Below, piece after piece: positions 50,902 through 59,094 of a stretch of DNA of 64,000 bases. Each line of letters begins with the position of its first letter. The first letter of the stretch is position 1. Source of the DNA: PoT sp049331405 (lineage in GTDB: Bacteria > Planctomycetota > Planctomycetia > Isosphaerales > Isosphaeraceae). The notes beneath the pieces were generated by a model. The model worked only from the letters and a program-made list of their open reading frames with translations, was not told where the DNA came from and did not search any database. Both the position numbers and the translations under genes were made by a program. Where the stretch lies: positions 1,674,001 through 1,738,000 of the forward strand of contig NZ_CP186274.1 in the NCBI RefSeq assembly GCF_049331405.1. Reading direction: 5' to 3'.

Positions 50902-52473
50902 ATGCCTCCAAGCCGCAACTCCGTCCGTCGTCGCCTCTCCGACCGCGACGCGAAGGGCCCGCCCAGCGGCTCGTTCGTGTACTCGTACGGCGGGGGGCCG
51001 ATCTGGTCCGACTCGTGGAAGTTCCGCCGGGGGCCGACCCCTTACGAGCTCGTCGAGGCGTACAAGTCGCTGATCTACGCGTGCGTGAACCTCAATGCGA
51101 GGGCGGTCGCGCGGCTTCCCTTGCGTCTCTTCGCCGCGACGAGGGACGGGCAGCACCGGCCCAAGTGCGCGACGAAGTCGATCGGCCGGGCGACGCGTGA
51201 TCGGCTCAAGGGGCTCGAGTACGCGAGGAAGGCGGTCGCCGCCGCCGACGAGGTGGACGAGGTCACCGAGCACCCCTTGCTCGACGCCGTGATGAAGGTC
51301 AATGACGACCTCGACCACACGCAGCTCATCACCTACACCGTGATGTCGCTGGACATCGCGGGCTCGGGCTACTGGTGGCCGAACTTCGGCGTGATCGCCG
51401 GGCGCAAGGGGCTGCCCGAGGAGATCTGGGCCCTGCCGCCGCACCTGGTGTATCCCGTCTTCACGTCGGGGACGATGGTGCCGGATGAGTATACGTTCGG
51501 CGGGATCAACTACCCCAAGTCCGACCTCGTCCGGTTCCGCCACCTCTCGGCGAAGAACCCTTACGGCCAGGGCTACGGCCCGACGCAGGCGGCCATCGAA
51601 TACGCCCGGCTCGAGGACACGTTCGTCTCGATCCAGGACAACATGCTCTCGAATGGCCCTCGGCCGTCGCTCCTCGTGAGCCTGAAGGACGACAAGGCCG
51701 GCGGCTCGTTCGGCGAGGCCGAGCGGCGTCGCCTCGAGCACCGGATGGACCAGCAGGGCCGCGGCGGCCGATCGGGGGGCGTCTTCACGGTGGACGCGGC
51801 GGTGTCGGTGACGCCGCTCTCGTACACGCCGACGGACCTCGGGAGCCTGGAGATCAGCTCGTACGACATGGATCGGATCGCCAATTGCTTCGATGTTCCG
51901 ATCTCGATGCTGAAGACCGACGACGTCAACCGCGCCAACGCCGACGCCGGCCTTGAGCAGCACGCCCGCAACGCCGTCGAGCCCCGCTGCAAGGCCATCG
52001 CCTCGACCCTGACGCGCTGGACGCACTCGCTCGACCCCTACGGCAAGCTCGGCTACGACCGCCTCTTCTGGGCCTTCGACCCCGCCGTCCTGGCCGACAA
52101 GCAGGCCGAAGCCGCCCTGAACCAGACCTACATCGACCTGGGCGTCATCACCCGCAACGAGGTCCGTTTGGAGCTCGGCTACGACGCCGTCGAGGGAGGC
52201 GACGAGGTCCTCGTCAATGGGTCGCTCGCGACGCTCCAGGGGGTCGTGGAGAAGGCCCAGGAGTCTTCATCCCCAGATCCCACCGCTCCGGCCGCCGTTG
52301 CTAGCAGCACGACTCCGAGGGGGATCGGGTTCAATCGATTCGGCCGCACGGAGCCTCACCAATTCGCCAGGGACGACGGATTTGAGGAGAGGCGGAAGGC
52401 CATCACATCTTTGGTTCGGGACACTCTCCAGGCTTTAAAAGATCGCATAGGTTCTCCAAGAAATCTCACATGA
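50902..52473 (+). CDS. HK97-type phage portal protein
   Basis: This encodes 523 residues from ATG 50902. The twelve-fold portal ring is the DNA entry and exit port and the nucleus of head assembly. Typical features are visible: LVEAYKSLIYACVNLNARAV near the start, the central ITYTVMSLDIAGSGYWWPNF and IWALPPHLVYPVFTSGTMVP blocks, and the ring-helix region with DMDRIANCFDVPISMLKTDD (the usual FGVPxxLL motif), then ITRNEVRLELGYDAVEGGDE. The last about 45 residues are coded by visibly less GC-rich DNA, and the stop overlaps the toxin start by 4 nt. That suggests the 3' end was exchanged together with the cargo pair. Confidence 0.9.
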   Translation: MPPSRNSVRRRLSDRDAKGPPSGSFVYSYGGGPIWSDSWKFRRGPTPYELVEAYKSLIYACVNLNARAVARLPLRLFAATRDGQHRPKCATKSIGRATRDRLKGLEYARKAVAAADEVDEVTEHPLLDAVMKVNDDLDHTQLITYTVMSLDIAGSGYWWPNFGVIAGRKGLPEEIWALPPHLVYPVFTSGTMVPDEYTFGGINYPKSDLVRFRHLSAKNPYGQGYGPTQAAIEYARLEDTFVSIQDNMLSNGPRPSLLVSLKDDKAGGSFGEAERRRLEHRMDQQGRGGRSGGVFTVDAAVSVTPLSYTPTDLGSLEISSYDMDRIANCFDVPISMLKTDDVNRANADAGLEQHARNAVEPRCKAIASTLTRWTHSLDPYGKLGYDRLFWAFDPAVLADKQAEAALNQTYIDLGVITRNEVRLELGYDAVEGGDEVLVNGSLATLQGVVEKAQESSSPDPTAPAAVASSTTPRGIGFNRFGRTEPHQFARDDGFEERRKAITSLVRDTLQALKDRIGSPRNLT

Positions 52474-53522
52474 TCATTGAAGAACTCAATTTGCTGAAGG
52501 CGATCTTCGAGGCCCGAGGCGCGTTGGATTCCCGCCGGAATGACCTTGATGAGTTCGCTCAAGTCGTTCTGAGTCTGGGACAAGCATGGCTCGCGTATGA
52601 GTCAAAGAACTGTGGGACCGGTGCTGGAGGCTTTCAGCCTGGCAACACATGCGGTCGAAGACGTAGGCGTCGGAAGTCGGGTAACGATGCTCGTCGGCGG
52701 AGGCGACGAAAGGTAAAGGGTCCGAGGTCGGTAAGGCATGCGGAACTACTGCAGCGTCATGAGCGCGAGCGTCGAGAGTTGGCGGTCTCGATCAAAAACA
52801 GGCGTAAGAGCCTACGTGATCACCATGCAAAGATCCATTCAGAAGCAAAAGGGCGAATCAGCCGTGAAGAGCTAAGAGAACTTGAGAAAGGGCAAAGCAA
52901 GGAGCGCAAAGCTGAGAACGAGCAGCATAGCTCGGACGCGGACGCTCTGCGTGATATACATCGTGGACAAGATATCGAACTCGCTTCACAGGAGCGAAAG
53001 GAACGGTCTTCCAGTCGTAGCACGCGTCGCCATCCTAACGGATCGAGTCCTGCAGGGCATGATCCTAGTTTACGCCCGGATGATCTAAGTTCCGTAACGC
53101 ATCCTGTGACTGGATCGCAATTGTATCTAGATTATATCGATAGATACGGGTTCCAGAATGTTGAATGGTCGCGAATTCCGGACTATACTGGTGGAAAGAC
53201 GTCTGGGGTTCTCACTCTACCTTTTGGGGATTTCTTCATAAAGAGTGGTTATAGCGGCCCAACGGACGGAGTGCCTAAGAAAGTCATCCCGGGTATGAAC
53301 AACATTCTAAAAGCTCATGTCGAGGCTCACTCCGCTGTTCTAATGCGGAAACTGGATTTAAACTACGCTGTCTTGATTCTCAATCGGGTTCCTTGTATTC
53401 AAGGGCAGGCCAAGAAATCTGGCTGCCATTTCATGCTGCCACGAATGCTGGGTGCTGGACGCGTGCTCCGAGTCATCGTGCCGCAGGTGTTGGATAGAAA
53501 TTACGATGGGATCAATCTATGA
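52470..53522 (+). CDS. Phage-borne SCP1.201/DddA-like deaminase toxin
   Basis: This encodes 350 residues from ATG 52470, overlapping the portal stop by 4 nt. Residues 1-75 are a phage-type helical segment ending in YESKNCGTGAGGFQPGNTCG, a Cys-bounded motif I associate with phage head proteins. A long Arg/Lys/Glu-rich linker follows (RRRRRRKSGNDARRRRRRKV onward). From about residue 225 a deaminase fold appears: SGPTDGVPKKVIPGMNNILK, then the zinc-site and general-base motif HVE (His283, Glu285), then PC (Cys309) and the second Cys at 319. In family terms this is the SCP1.201-like group that includes the dsDNA cytidine deaminase toxin DddA. The Cys-Cys spacing is longer than in DddA. It probably mutates or poisons nucleic acid in a target cell. 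DNA here is less GC-rich than its surroundings. Confidence 0.75.
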   Translation: MIIEELNLLKAIFEARGALDSRRNDLDEFAQVVLSLGQAWLAYESKNCGTGAGGFQPGNTCGRRRRRRKSGNDARRRRRRKVKGPRSVRHAELLQRHERERRELAVSIKNRRKSLRDHHAKIHSEAKGRISREELRELEKGQSKERKAENEQHSSDADALRDIHRGQDIELASQERKERSSSRSTRRHPNGSSPAGHDPSLRPDDLSSVTHPVTGSQLYLDYIDRYGFQNVEWSRIPDYTGGKTSGVLTLPFGDFFIKSGYSGPTDGVPKKVIPGMNNILKAHVEAHSAVLMRKLDLNYAVLILNRVPCIQGQAKKSGCHFMLPRMLGAGRVLRVIVPQVLDRNYDGINL

Positions 53523-53899
53523 ATTGGATTCTACAGACTGCCACTTCTGAGATTTATATTGTGGAAGCAGCACAGTTGGAGCGTGAACTGTGGCAACTTC
53601 AATCAATTTGTTATGCTTCTCCCGAGATCGTTACGCTCAATGCCCCGGATGGGGCCTTCCTCTGCATCGGATTGGGGTACGATCTTGTGCCTTTAACCTG
53701 GATCGCAAGCGAGGGGTGGCCATCCAAACATTTGTTTGGTGATGTCGATATTAATAAATTGCAGTCTTTTATGATGGGCGGCCACTATACGGAGACGCCG
53801 GAGGCCCAAACAGTCCCCTTCGAGCGGGCGATTGCCGTTGCGATCGAGTTTTTCGAAACACAGACGCTGAGCGAGAGCGTCGAATGGGAGGATGACTGA
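53519..53899 (+). CDS. Imm1-like immunity protein to the deaminase toxin
   Basis: This encodes 126 residues from ATG 53519, overlapping the toxin stop by 4 nt. The pattern matches the Imm1 family, the immunity group that accompanies SCP1.201-type deaminase toxins: an early PEIVTLNAPDGAFLCIGLGY block, WIASEGWPSKHLFGDV, then VPFERAIAVAIEFFETQTLS ending in SVEWEDD. It is acidic, as expected for binding a basic toxin domain. Its base composition is as low in GC as the toxin, so the pair probably arrived together. It would protect the lysogen from its own toxin. Confidence 0.75.
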   Translation: MNWILQTATSEIYIVEAAQLERELWQLQSICYASPEIVTLNAPDGAFLCIGLGYDLVPLTWIASEGWPSKHLFGDVDINKLQSFMMGGHYTETPEAQTVPFERAIAVAIEFFETQTLSESVEWEDD

Positions 53900-53963
53900 G
53901 GGGTCGGGAGCGAATCGTCGGAGGACAATCCTGGTCTATCCATCTGGCGAGGACGTTCCATCC

Positions 53964-54365
53964 ATGTCGGCCGGCGGCGGTAGTGTCAATTGGTTCGGGG
54001 ATCGGGTGCAGAAGCACCTGATCGAGGCGATCGGCGAGAAGATGCGGCGGGCGGGGGAGGCGGCGGCGCAGGAGGCCCGGTCGCTGGCCCCGGCCAGGAC
54101 CGGGACGCTGCAATCGAGCATCGGATATAGCTATGATGAGTCGAGCCGGACGCTCAGGGTCAGCGTCGAGGCTCCTTATGCGGCCTATGTCGAGCTCGGG
54201 ACGCGAAACATGCCCGCGAGGCCCTTCTTGAGGCCCGCGCTCGAGGCGATCGCCCGCGAGTTCGGCGGGAGTGTCGCGGTGGATCTCGGTTCGTCGCCTC
54301 AGGTGGGAGGGGGCTTGAAGGGGGCTCGGAAGAGAGGCCGAGGCAGGGGGCGCCGGGGGAGGTGA
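53964..54365 (+). CDS. HK97-gp10-like tail completion protein
   Basis: This encodes 133 residues from ATG 53964 (MSAGGGSVNWFGDRVQKH); an ATG at 53892, overlapping the immunity gene, would add 24 residues. The family is recognised by WFGDRVQKHLIEAIGEKM, ARSLAPARTGTLQSSIGYSY, and the very typical APYAAYVELGTRNMPARPFL followed by LRPALEA. These proteins act at the head-tail junction and help to finish the tail. A basic, Gly/Arg-rich tail follows. The GC content returns to the phage average here, marking the right edge of the cargo insertion. Confidence 0.85.
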   Translation: MSAGGGSVNWFGDRVQKHLIEAIGEKMRRAGEAAAQEARSLAPARTGTLQSSIGYSYDESSRTLRVSVEAPYAAYVELGTRNMPARPFLRPALEAIAREFGGSVAVDLGSSPQVGGGLKGARKRGRGRGRRGR

Positions 54366-55185
54366 TGCCGTGGGCGGTTGGCGTCGGCCTGTCGAGAATT
54401 GTCTGAAGCGATGGCCCGCGGTGGCGATGAGGCCCGGCCATTAGGCGGTCACCGTTCTTATTCTGGGTGGTCGCGGGTGCCACTTCCGCGGCATCCGGAA
54501 CCATCGAGATCCGACCACATTTTGGGGCTCGGCGTTCGTTGATTCCAGGGTCTGTGGATCGGCCATGAGACGGAGAAAGGCCACTGGCTTCGGTCGGGGC
54601 AGCTTGCAGTTGGCCTCTTGTCGCTGCGCGACCCCGATTGTTCCAATCGCGGCCACCCTTCATGAGTGACGCACCTGTAGGTTTTGCCGATTGGTGAAGG
54701 CCGGCTCTTAGGCGAGCTTCTCGGCGGTGGGAAGGCCCGAGTGGTGACGCTGGAAGGCGAGCGCTTGCGACGGGAGATCTAGCAGGTGGAAGGTGTCCGG
54801 CATCGAGCCGCCTGGCGAGATTCGGGGCGGTGGGGTCGGCCTAGTCGCGACGATGGTGTGCGACTCGATACGTCCGAGCGTTCCGACTCCGTAAATTTCT
54901 TCGGATTGGAAGCACAGACTCGGCCAGGGGGTTGAGGCTTTCGCGCTCGCGTTGCGAGGGGGGAGGGCCGGCCCGGGCGAAATGAAAATGTCTGCAGACT
55001 CTTTCGATCGAGGCCGAGTTGCTCGATGAGGCGGCGGCACGCCGAGGTCGGGGATGGGTCGGGATGATCCCCGAGGCTCGCGGGGCCGATCCGCCAAGTA
55101 GCCAACCCTTCGTTCCACGAGACGTTCCGTTGATTCCCAGAACCGAACGCGGCTCGCTCCGCGCCAACACGCGGAGAGTGCGAAT
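54366..55185. other. Gene-free gap inside the prophage, with one host-type hairpin repeat
   Basis: This gap of 820 bp has no believable protein, unusual in so dense an operon. A diverged member of the CCCAGGTT hairpin family lies at 54609-54659 in minus orientation (GTTGGCCTCTTGTCGCTGCG, core CCGATTGTTCCAATCGCGG). A phage gene may have been lost here, or the repeat brought flanking host DNA with it. Confidence 0.5.
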
Positions 55186-56853
55186 ATGACGATGACCGCA
55201 AGTTTCCAGAACAACCTGGCGTCGCCGCTGCTCGCGGATCCGGAGTGCGACACGTTCAAGTTCCACTCGGCGACGATCGGGAAGAATGTCGACCCGGCGT
55301 CGAAGAATGTGGATTGCGTCGCTTATATGACGACGGATTCGGTGGATGAGGACGACGAGATCGTCCTGCCGTCGGGGTGCGACATGTCGCGGTTCCAGAA
55401 GAATCGCGTGCTGATGCTCTGCCACTCGCTGGGGCAGCCGGGGACGTATTACCCCTTGCCGGTGGGGACGGTCGTCGACACGAAGATCCGCGAGCGGGGG
55501 ATCCTCGCGTATATCAAGTTCGCCCGGTCGTCGGCCATGGGGCAGGAGATCAAGGGGCTCTTTGATGAGGACATGCTGCGATCGTTCTCGATCGGGTTCC
55601 GCTCGGTCGAGTCGTCGCCGCTGACGAGGCAGGAGGCGGAGACCCGGCCGGATTGGGCGGCGGCGTTCGAGAGGACGAGGGGGAAGATCCTGGTGCATCG
55701 GAGGTGGAGGCTCATCGAGCTCTCGGTGGCCCCGATCCCATGCAATGAGGACGCGCTGCGGGTCGCTTACAAGTCGAAGGGGGTTGCGATCCCCCGGTGG
55801 ATCGTCACCCAGGGCGGGCTTAATATGGATAAATGTGCAAAGCCTCACGATGATGACGAGGGCGCTTCGGCCGTGAAGCCGGGCATGCATGTCAAGTGCG
55901 CCGGCGGTGAGAAGGGGGGCTGCGGGATCGTCGAGGAGATCCAGACCAAGTGCGGGAGGTCGGGGAAAGGGGAACTCGGCGATGAATCGTCCGAGGGCCG
56001 TGATGTCGTCAAGGTGAGGATGCACGACTCGCGGTGTCGCTGGAATGGCGAGCATAAGTCGTTCGCCCTGGATGATCTCAGCCCCCACGAGATCGAGGCC
56101 AAGGATCTGGGCGAGGGGTCGGGGGCAACCGGCGGGCATGTCGTCGAGCCGGAGGTCAAGATCGGGAAGCCGTTCGTTGTGGGTAAGGCGAAGCCTTCGC
56201 AGGTGGACGACGCCGAGGACGAAGACGACGAGGACAAGGATCTCGATGAGGACGACGAGGACAAGGATCTCGATGAGGACGATGAAGACCTCGACGACGA
56301 GGATGAAGGCGATGACGAGGAGGATGACGAGGACCTGGACGACGACGACGAAGAAGACCTCGACGATGAAGACGAGGATGACGACGACGACGATTCCGAC
56401 ATCAAGGCGAATGATCATGTCGCGATCAAGGCGCCGCACTACAAAGGCTTCGGCGTGGTGAAGTCGGTCCACCGCCGGGGGCATGTGCCGGATGTCGAAG
56501 AGAATATCAAGGCCTCGCCCGGGGCGCCGGCGGCGCGGGTGGCTTGTTACAAGGCGTCCGGGGACGGGCACGTTGCGACGGGGGATCATGTCGGGGCGAA
56601 GGTCGCTCATTTGAGCAAGTGCTCGCCGCTGAGGGCTCCCTCGAAGTGGTCGACATCTTCGGGGTCGAAGCCCAGGGCTAGCGGGAAGGGGTGGAGCCCT
56701 CGGGCGGGTATTGACGACCTGCCCAGGCTCGAGCCCATCGACCACGACGCGGAGGCCCGCCAGGCCCTCGACCGACTGCACGCGTTCCTCGACCCCGAGA
56801 ACCTCGAGGCGATGCTGGCCGACTATGTCGATCGGAAGTTCGGCGTGATCTGA
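55186..56853 (+). CDS. S78-family prohead protease with long acidic extension
   Basis: This encodes 555 residues from ATG 55186, with GGAG upstream. Residues about 20-190 are a prohead protease: DEDDEIVLPSGCDMSRFQKN, His80 (LCHSLGQP), Ser135 (LRSFSIGF) and the closing LIELSVAPIPCNEDAL. That enzyme normally removes scaffold from capsid protein during head maturation and is about 200 residues long. Here it is followed by a Cys-containing domain (VKPGMHVKCAGGEKGGCGIV), an almost pure Asp/Glu tract (about residues 345-405), a related SH3-like domain (IKANDHVAIKAPHYKGFGVV) and a helical end. The extra parts could act as a fused scaffold, but this is inference. Confidence 0.85.
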   Translation: MTMTASFQNNLASPLLADPECDTFKFHSATIGKNVDPASKNVDCVAYMTTDSVDEDDEIVLPSGCDMSRFQKNRVLMLCHSLGQPGTYYPLPVGTVVDTKIRERGILAYIKFARSSAMGQEIKGLFDEDMLRSFSIGFRSVESSPLTRQEAETRPDWAAAFERTRGKILVHRRWRLIELSVAPIPCNEDALRVAYKSKGVAIPRWIVTQGGLNMDKCAKPHDDDEGASAVKPGMHVKCAGGEKGGCGIVEEIQTKCGRSGKGELGDESSEGRDVVKVRMHDSRCRWNGEHKSFALDDLSPHEIEAKDLGEGSGATGGHVVEPEVKIGKPFVVGKAKPSQVDDAEDEDDEDKDLDEDDEDKDLDEDDEDLDDEDEGDDEEDDEDLDDDDEEDLDDEDEDDDDDDSDIKANDHVAIKAPHYKGFGVVKSVHRRGHVPDVEENIKASPGAPAARVACYKASGDGHVATGDHVGAKVAHLSKCSPLRAPSKWSTSSGSKPRASGKGWSPRAGIDDLPRLEPIDHDAEARQALDRLHAFLDPENLEAMLADYVDRKFGVI

Positions 56854-57090
56854 GATCGCGCGGGATCGGGTTCAGGTCGGATCTGCAGGCGGCAGGAGGA
56901 GAGGGGCGCGCGACGCCGCGGGCCCGAAGATGCGAGTGAGAAGACCGATTTGGGTGGCCGGGCCGAGCCGGAACGCATCGTCGCAGATGGTGCGGAGCCG
57001 GACCGCCGGGCGTCCGTTCGTAGCTATCCACCTTCGCGGATGTTTTCGAGCACCATCAAGAAGCACAACATCCCATCGAAGGGAAATTCT

Positions 57091-58446
57091 ATGCGTATCA
57101 AGTTCCTGTTCGACGTGCCCGCCAAGCAAGGCGGGTACAAGAAGGATTCGGTCATCGCCGTCGAGGACTCCAAGGGTCAGGCCTGGATCGACGCGGGCTA
57201 TGCCAGGAAGGCGTCCGAAGGGGGCGTCGAGGAGAACCTCAAGACGATCGTCGAGGCCGCAGTCGGCGCGGCGATCGAGTCGAAGGGGTATGGCGGGCAT
57301 CGCTCTCATGCGGCCCCGATCCACCCGGCCCGCGTGCGGATCACGCCCGGCGAGCAGCAGGAGGACCGCACGAAGGGGTTCGCCGATCAGGTCAAGCTGA
57401 TCACCGTGGCCATGTGCCCGAACACGTTCCCGGGCAAGCAGGGGGAGGCCCGCGAGCTGCTCGAGAACAAGTATGGATCGCAGTATCGCGAATTCGAGAA
57501 GAAGGACCTGGCCGAGGGTTCGGGCGTGACCGGCGGTTACACCGTCAAGCCGGATTACGGCACCGAGCTGCTCCGCCTGGCCGACGAGGAATCCATCGTC
57601 CGCCCGTACAGCAACAACAAGCAGTTGCCGGCGCGGGAGGCGTACTACCCCATGCTCAACCAGACGTTCGTGCCGGGCGGCGGGGCCTCCGCCTACTACG
57701 GCGGCGTGAACATGACCTGGCTGGGCGAGGCGCAGCCGGGGACGCTCACCGAGCCGAACTTCAAGCAGGTTCATATCAAGACGAACGAGCTTCAAGGCTT
57801 GACGAAGCTCTCACGCTTCCTCGTCAACGACTCGTTCCTCGCGATCGAGGCGGAGCTGAAGGCGATCTTCTCGGGGGCGATCGCTTATGCCGAGGATATG
57901 GCCTTCCTCAACGGCGACGGCAACGCCAAGCCGAAGGGGATCCTCCAGAGCCCCGCGCTGCTGACGGTGGCCCGCGCCACGTCGAGCCAGTTCAAGCTGG
58001 CCGACGCCGCCAAGATGATGGGCTCGATGCTGCCGCAGAGCCGGCCGAAGGCCGTCTGGGTGCTCACGAACACGCTCTTCGAGTACCTCGTGCAGCTCGC
58101 GGACTCGAGCGGGCGGGTGACGTACCTGCCGAACGTCGGGACCGGGTACAACGACGCCAAGCTGGCGATGGGCTCGCTGCTCCTGTTCGGCCGGCCGGTG
58201 GTCTTCACCGAGCGGCTGCCGGCCCTCGGGTCGACGGGGGACGTGCTGCTCGCCGACTTCTCGAAGTACATCACGGCCGACACCGGGACCCTCGAGATTG
58301 CGGCGTCGGATCAGTACGCGTTCAACACCAACCAGATCACGTACCGGGTCATCGCCCGGGTCGACGGGGCCCCGCAGATCGACGCCCCCGTCACCCAGCA
58401 GGACGGCACGACCAAGATCTCGCCGTTCGTGGCGCTCCACTCGTGA
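57091..58446 (+). CDS. HK97-fold major capsid protein
   Basis: This encodes 451 residues from ATG 57091 (MRIKFLFDVPAKQGGY), with GAAGGGAA upstream; longer in-frame starts add low-complexity sequence. The first about 130 residues, with a helical segment (EENLKTIVEAAVGAAIESKG), resemble the delta/scaffold region removed during maturation. The HK97 fold follows: GSGVTGGYTVKPDYGTELLR, LTKLSRFLVNDSFLAIEAEL with FSGAIAYAEDMAFLNGDGNA (the E-loop/spine region), and VFTERLPALGSTGDVLLADF near the end. It directly follows the protease, the usual order. It forms the icosahedral shell. Confidence 0.9.
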   Translation: MRIKFLFDVPAKQGGYKKDSVIAVEDSKGQAWIDAGYARKASEGGVEENLKTIVEAAVGAAIESKGYGGHRSHAAPIHPARVRITPGEQQEDRTKGFADQVKLITVAMCPNTFPGKQGEARELLENKYGSQYREFEKKDLAEGSGVTGGYTVKPDYGTELLRLADEESIVRPYSNNKQLPAREAYYPMLNQTFVPGGGASAYYGGVNMTWLGEAQPGTLTEPNFKQVHIKTNELQGLTKLSRFLVNDSFLAIEAELKAIFSGAIAYAEDMAFLNGDGNAKPKGILQSPALLTVARATSSQFKLADAAKMMGSMLPQSRPKAVWVLTNTLFEYLVQLADSSGRVTYLPNVGTGYNDAKLAMGSLLLFGRPVVFTERLPALGSTGDVLLADFSKYITADTGTLEIAASDQYAFNTNQITYRVIARVDGAPQIDAPVTQQDGTTKISPFVALHS

Positions 58447-58545
58447 TCGGCCCCGGGCGGCGTGGGGCCTTGAGCGGTTCTTCGCCGCCCGGGCCTCGGC
58501 GCCGGCAATCCTCCTCGACGCACTCACATTCGCAAGGGATATTTC

Positions 58546-58998
58546 ATGTCCACCACTCAGTTGCTCACTGAAGCGCTGGCCGTCGCCGCGGACGGCCTGC
58601 ATGCCTCGGCCGTCTCCGTCGGGACGGGGACGACCGGGGCGATCGACCTCGGCACGTTCGGCCAGGTCCTCTTCGTCATCGATACGGGGACGCTCGGCGC
58701 GAGCGCCACGGTCGACTTCGCGGTCGTCGGCTCGAGCACGTCGGGCGGCTCGTACTCGGCGATCAGCGGGACGTCCATCACGCAGATCAATGCGTCGGGC
58801 AAATATGCCCTCGTGCTCGTGACCGCGGAGAAAATCCAGTCGCTCGGCACGGGGATTCGTTATATCAAGGGGCAGGTCACCGTCGGCACGGCGACGTCGA
58901 CCGTCTCGATCCTGGCGCTCGGCGTCCTCACCGACTACGAGCCGGCGAGCGCCAACAATCCGGCCGCCGTCGTGCAGACGGTCAACCTCTGGCGTTGA
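58546..58998 (+). CDS. Phage decoration-like beta-rich protein
   Basis: This encodes 150 residues from ATG 58546 (MSTTQLLTEALAVAADG). It is a Ser/Thr/Gly/Val-rich, probably all-beta domain (FGQVLFVIDTGTLGASATVD, IRYIKGQVTVGTATSTVSIL) with no charge clusters. Being next to the capsid gene, it is probably a head decoration or cement protein, but structural families of this kind cannot be identified by eye. Confidence 0.6.
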   Translation: MSTTQLLTEALAVAADGLHASAVSVGTGTTGAIDLGTFGQVLFVIDTGTLGASATVDFAVVGSSTSGGSYSAISGTSITQINASGKYALVLVTAEKIQSLGTGIRYIKGQVTVGTATSTVSILALGVLTDYEPASANNPAAVVQTVNLWR

Positions 58999-59094
58999 GC
59001 CCGACCTCGGGGGCGCGGGCCGAGGCTCGCGCCCGCGTCGGAGCACGTCCTTCCCGCCGGGCCGAACCCTTCGAGGACACAGGTACATAGCACC

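Noticed and set aside
54841..56781. Minus-strand frame of 646 codons with long Val/Ile-rich stretches
   Set aside because: The hydrophobic stretch is the reverse complement of the Asp/Glu tract of the prohead protease, not a membrane protein.
57811..59088. Minus-strand frame of 425 codons in the capsid region
   Set aside because: It is antisense to the capsid and decoration genes, Arg/Asp-rich and without motifs.
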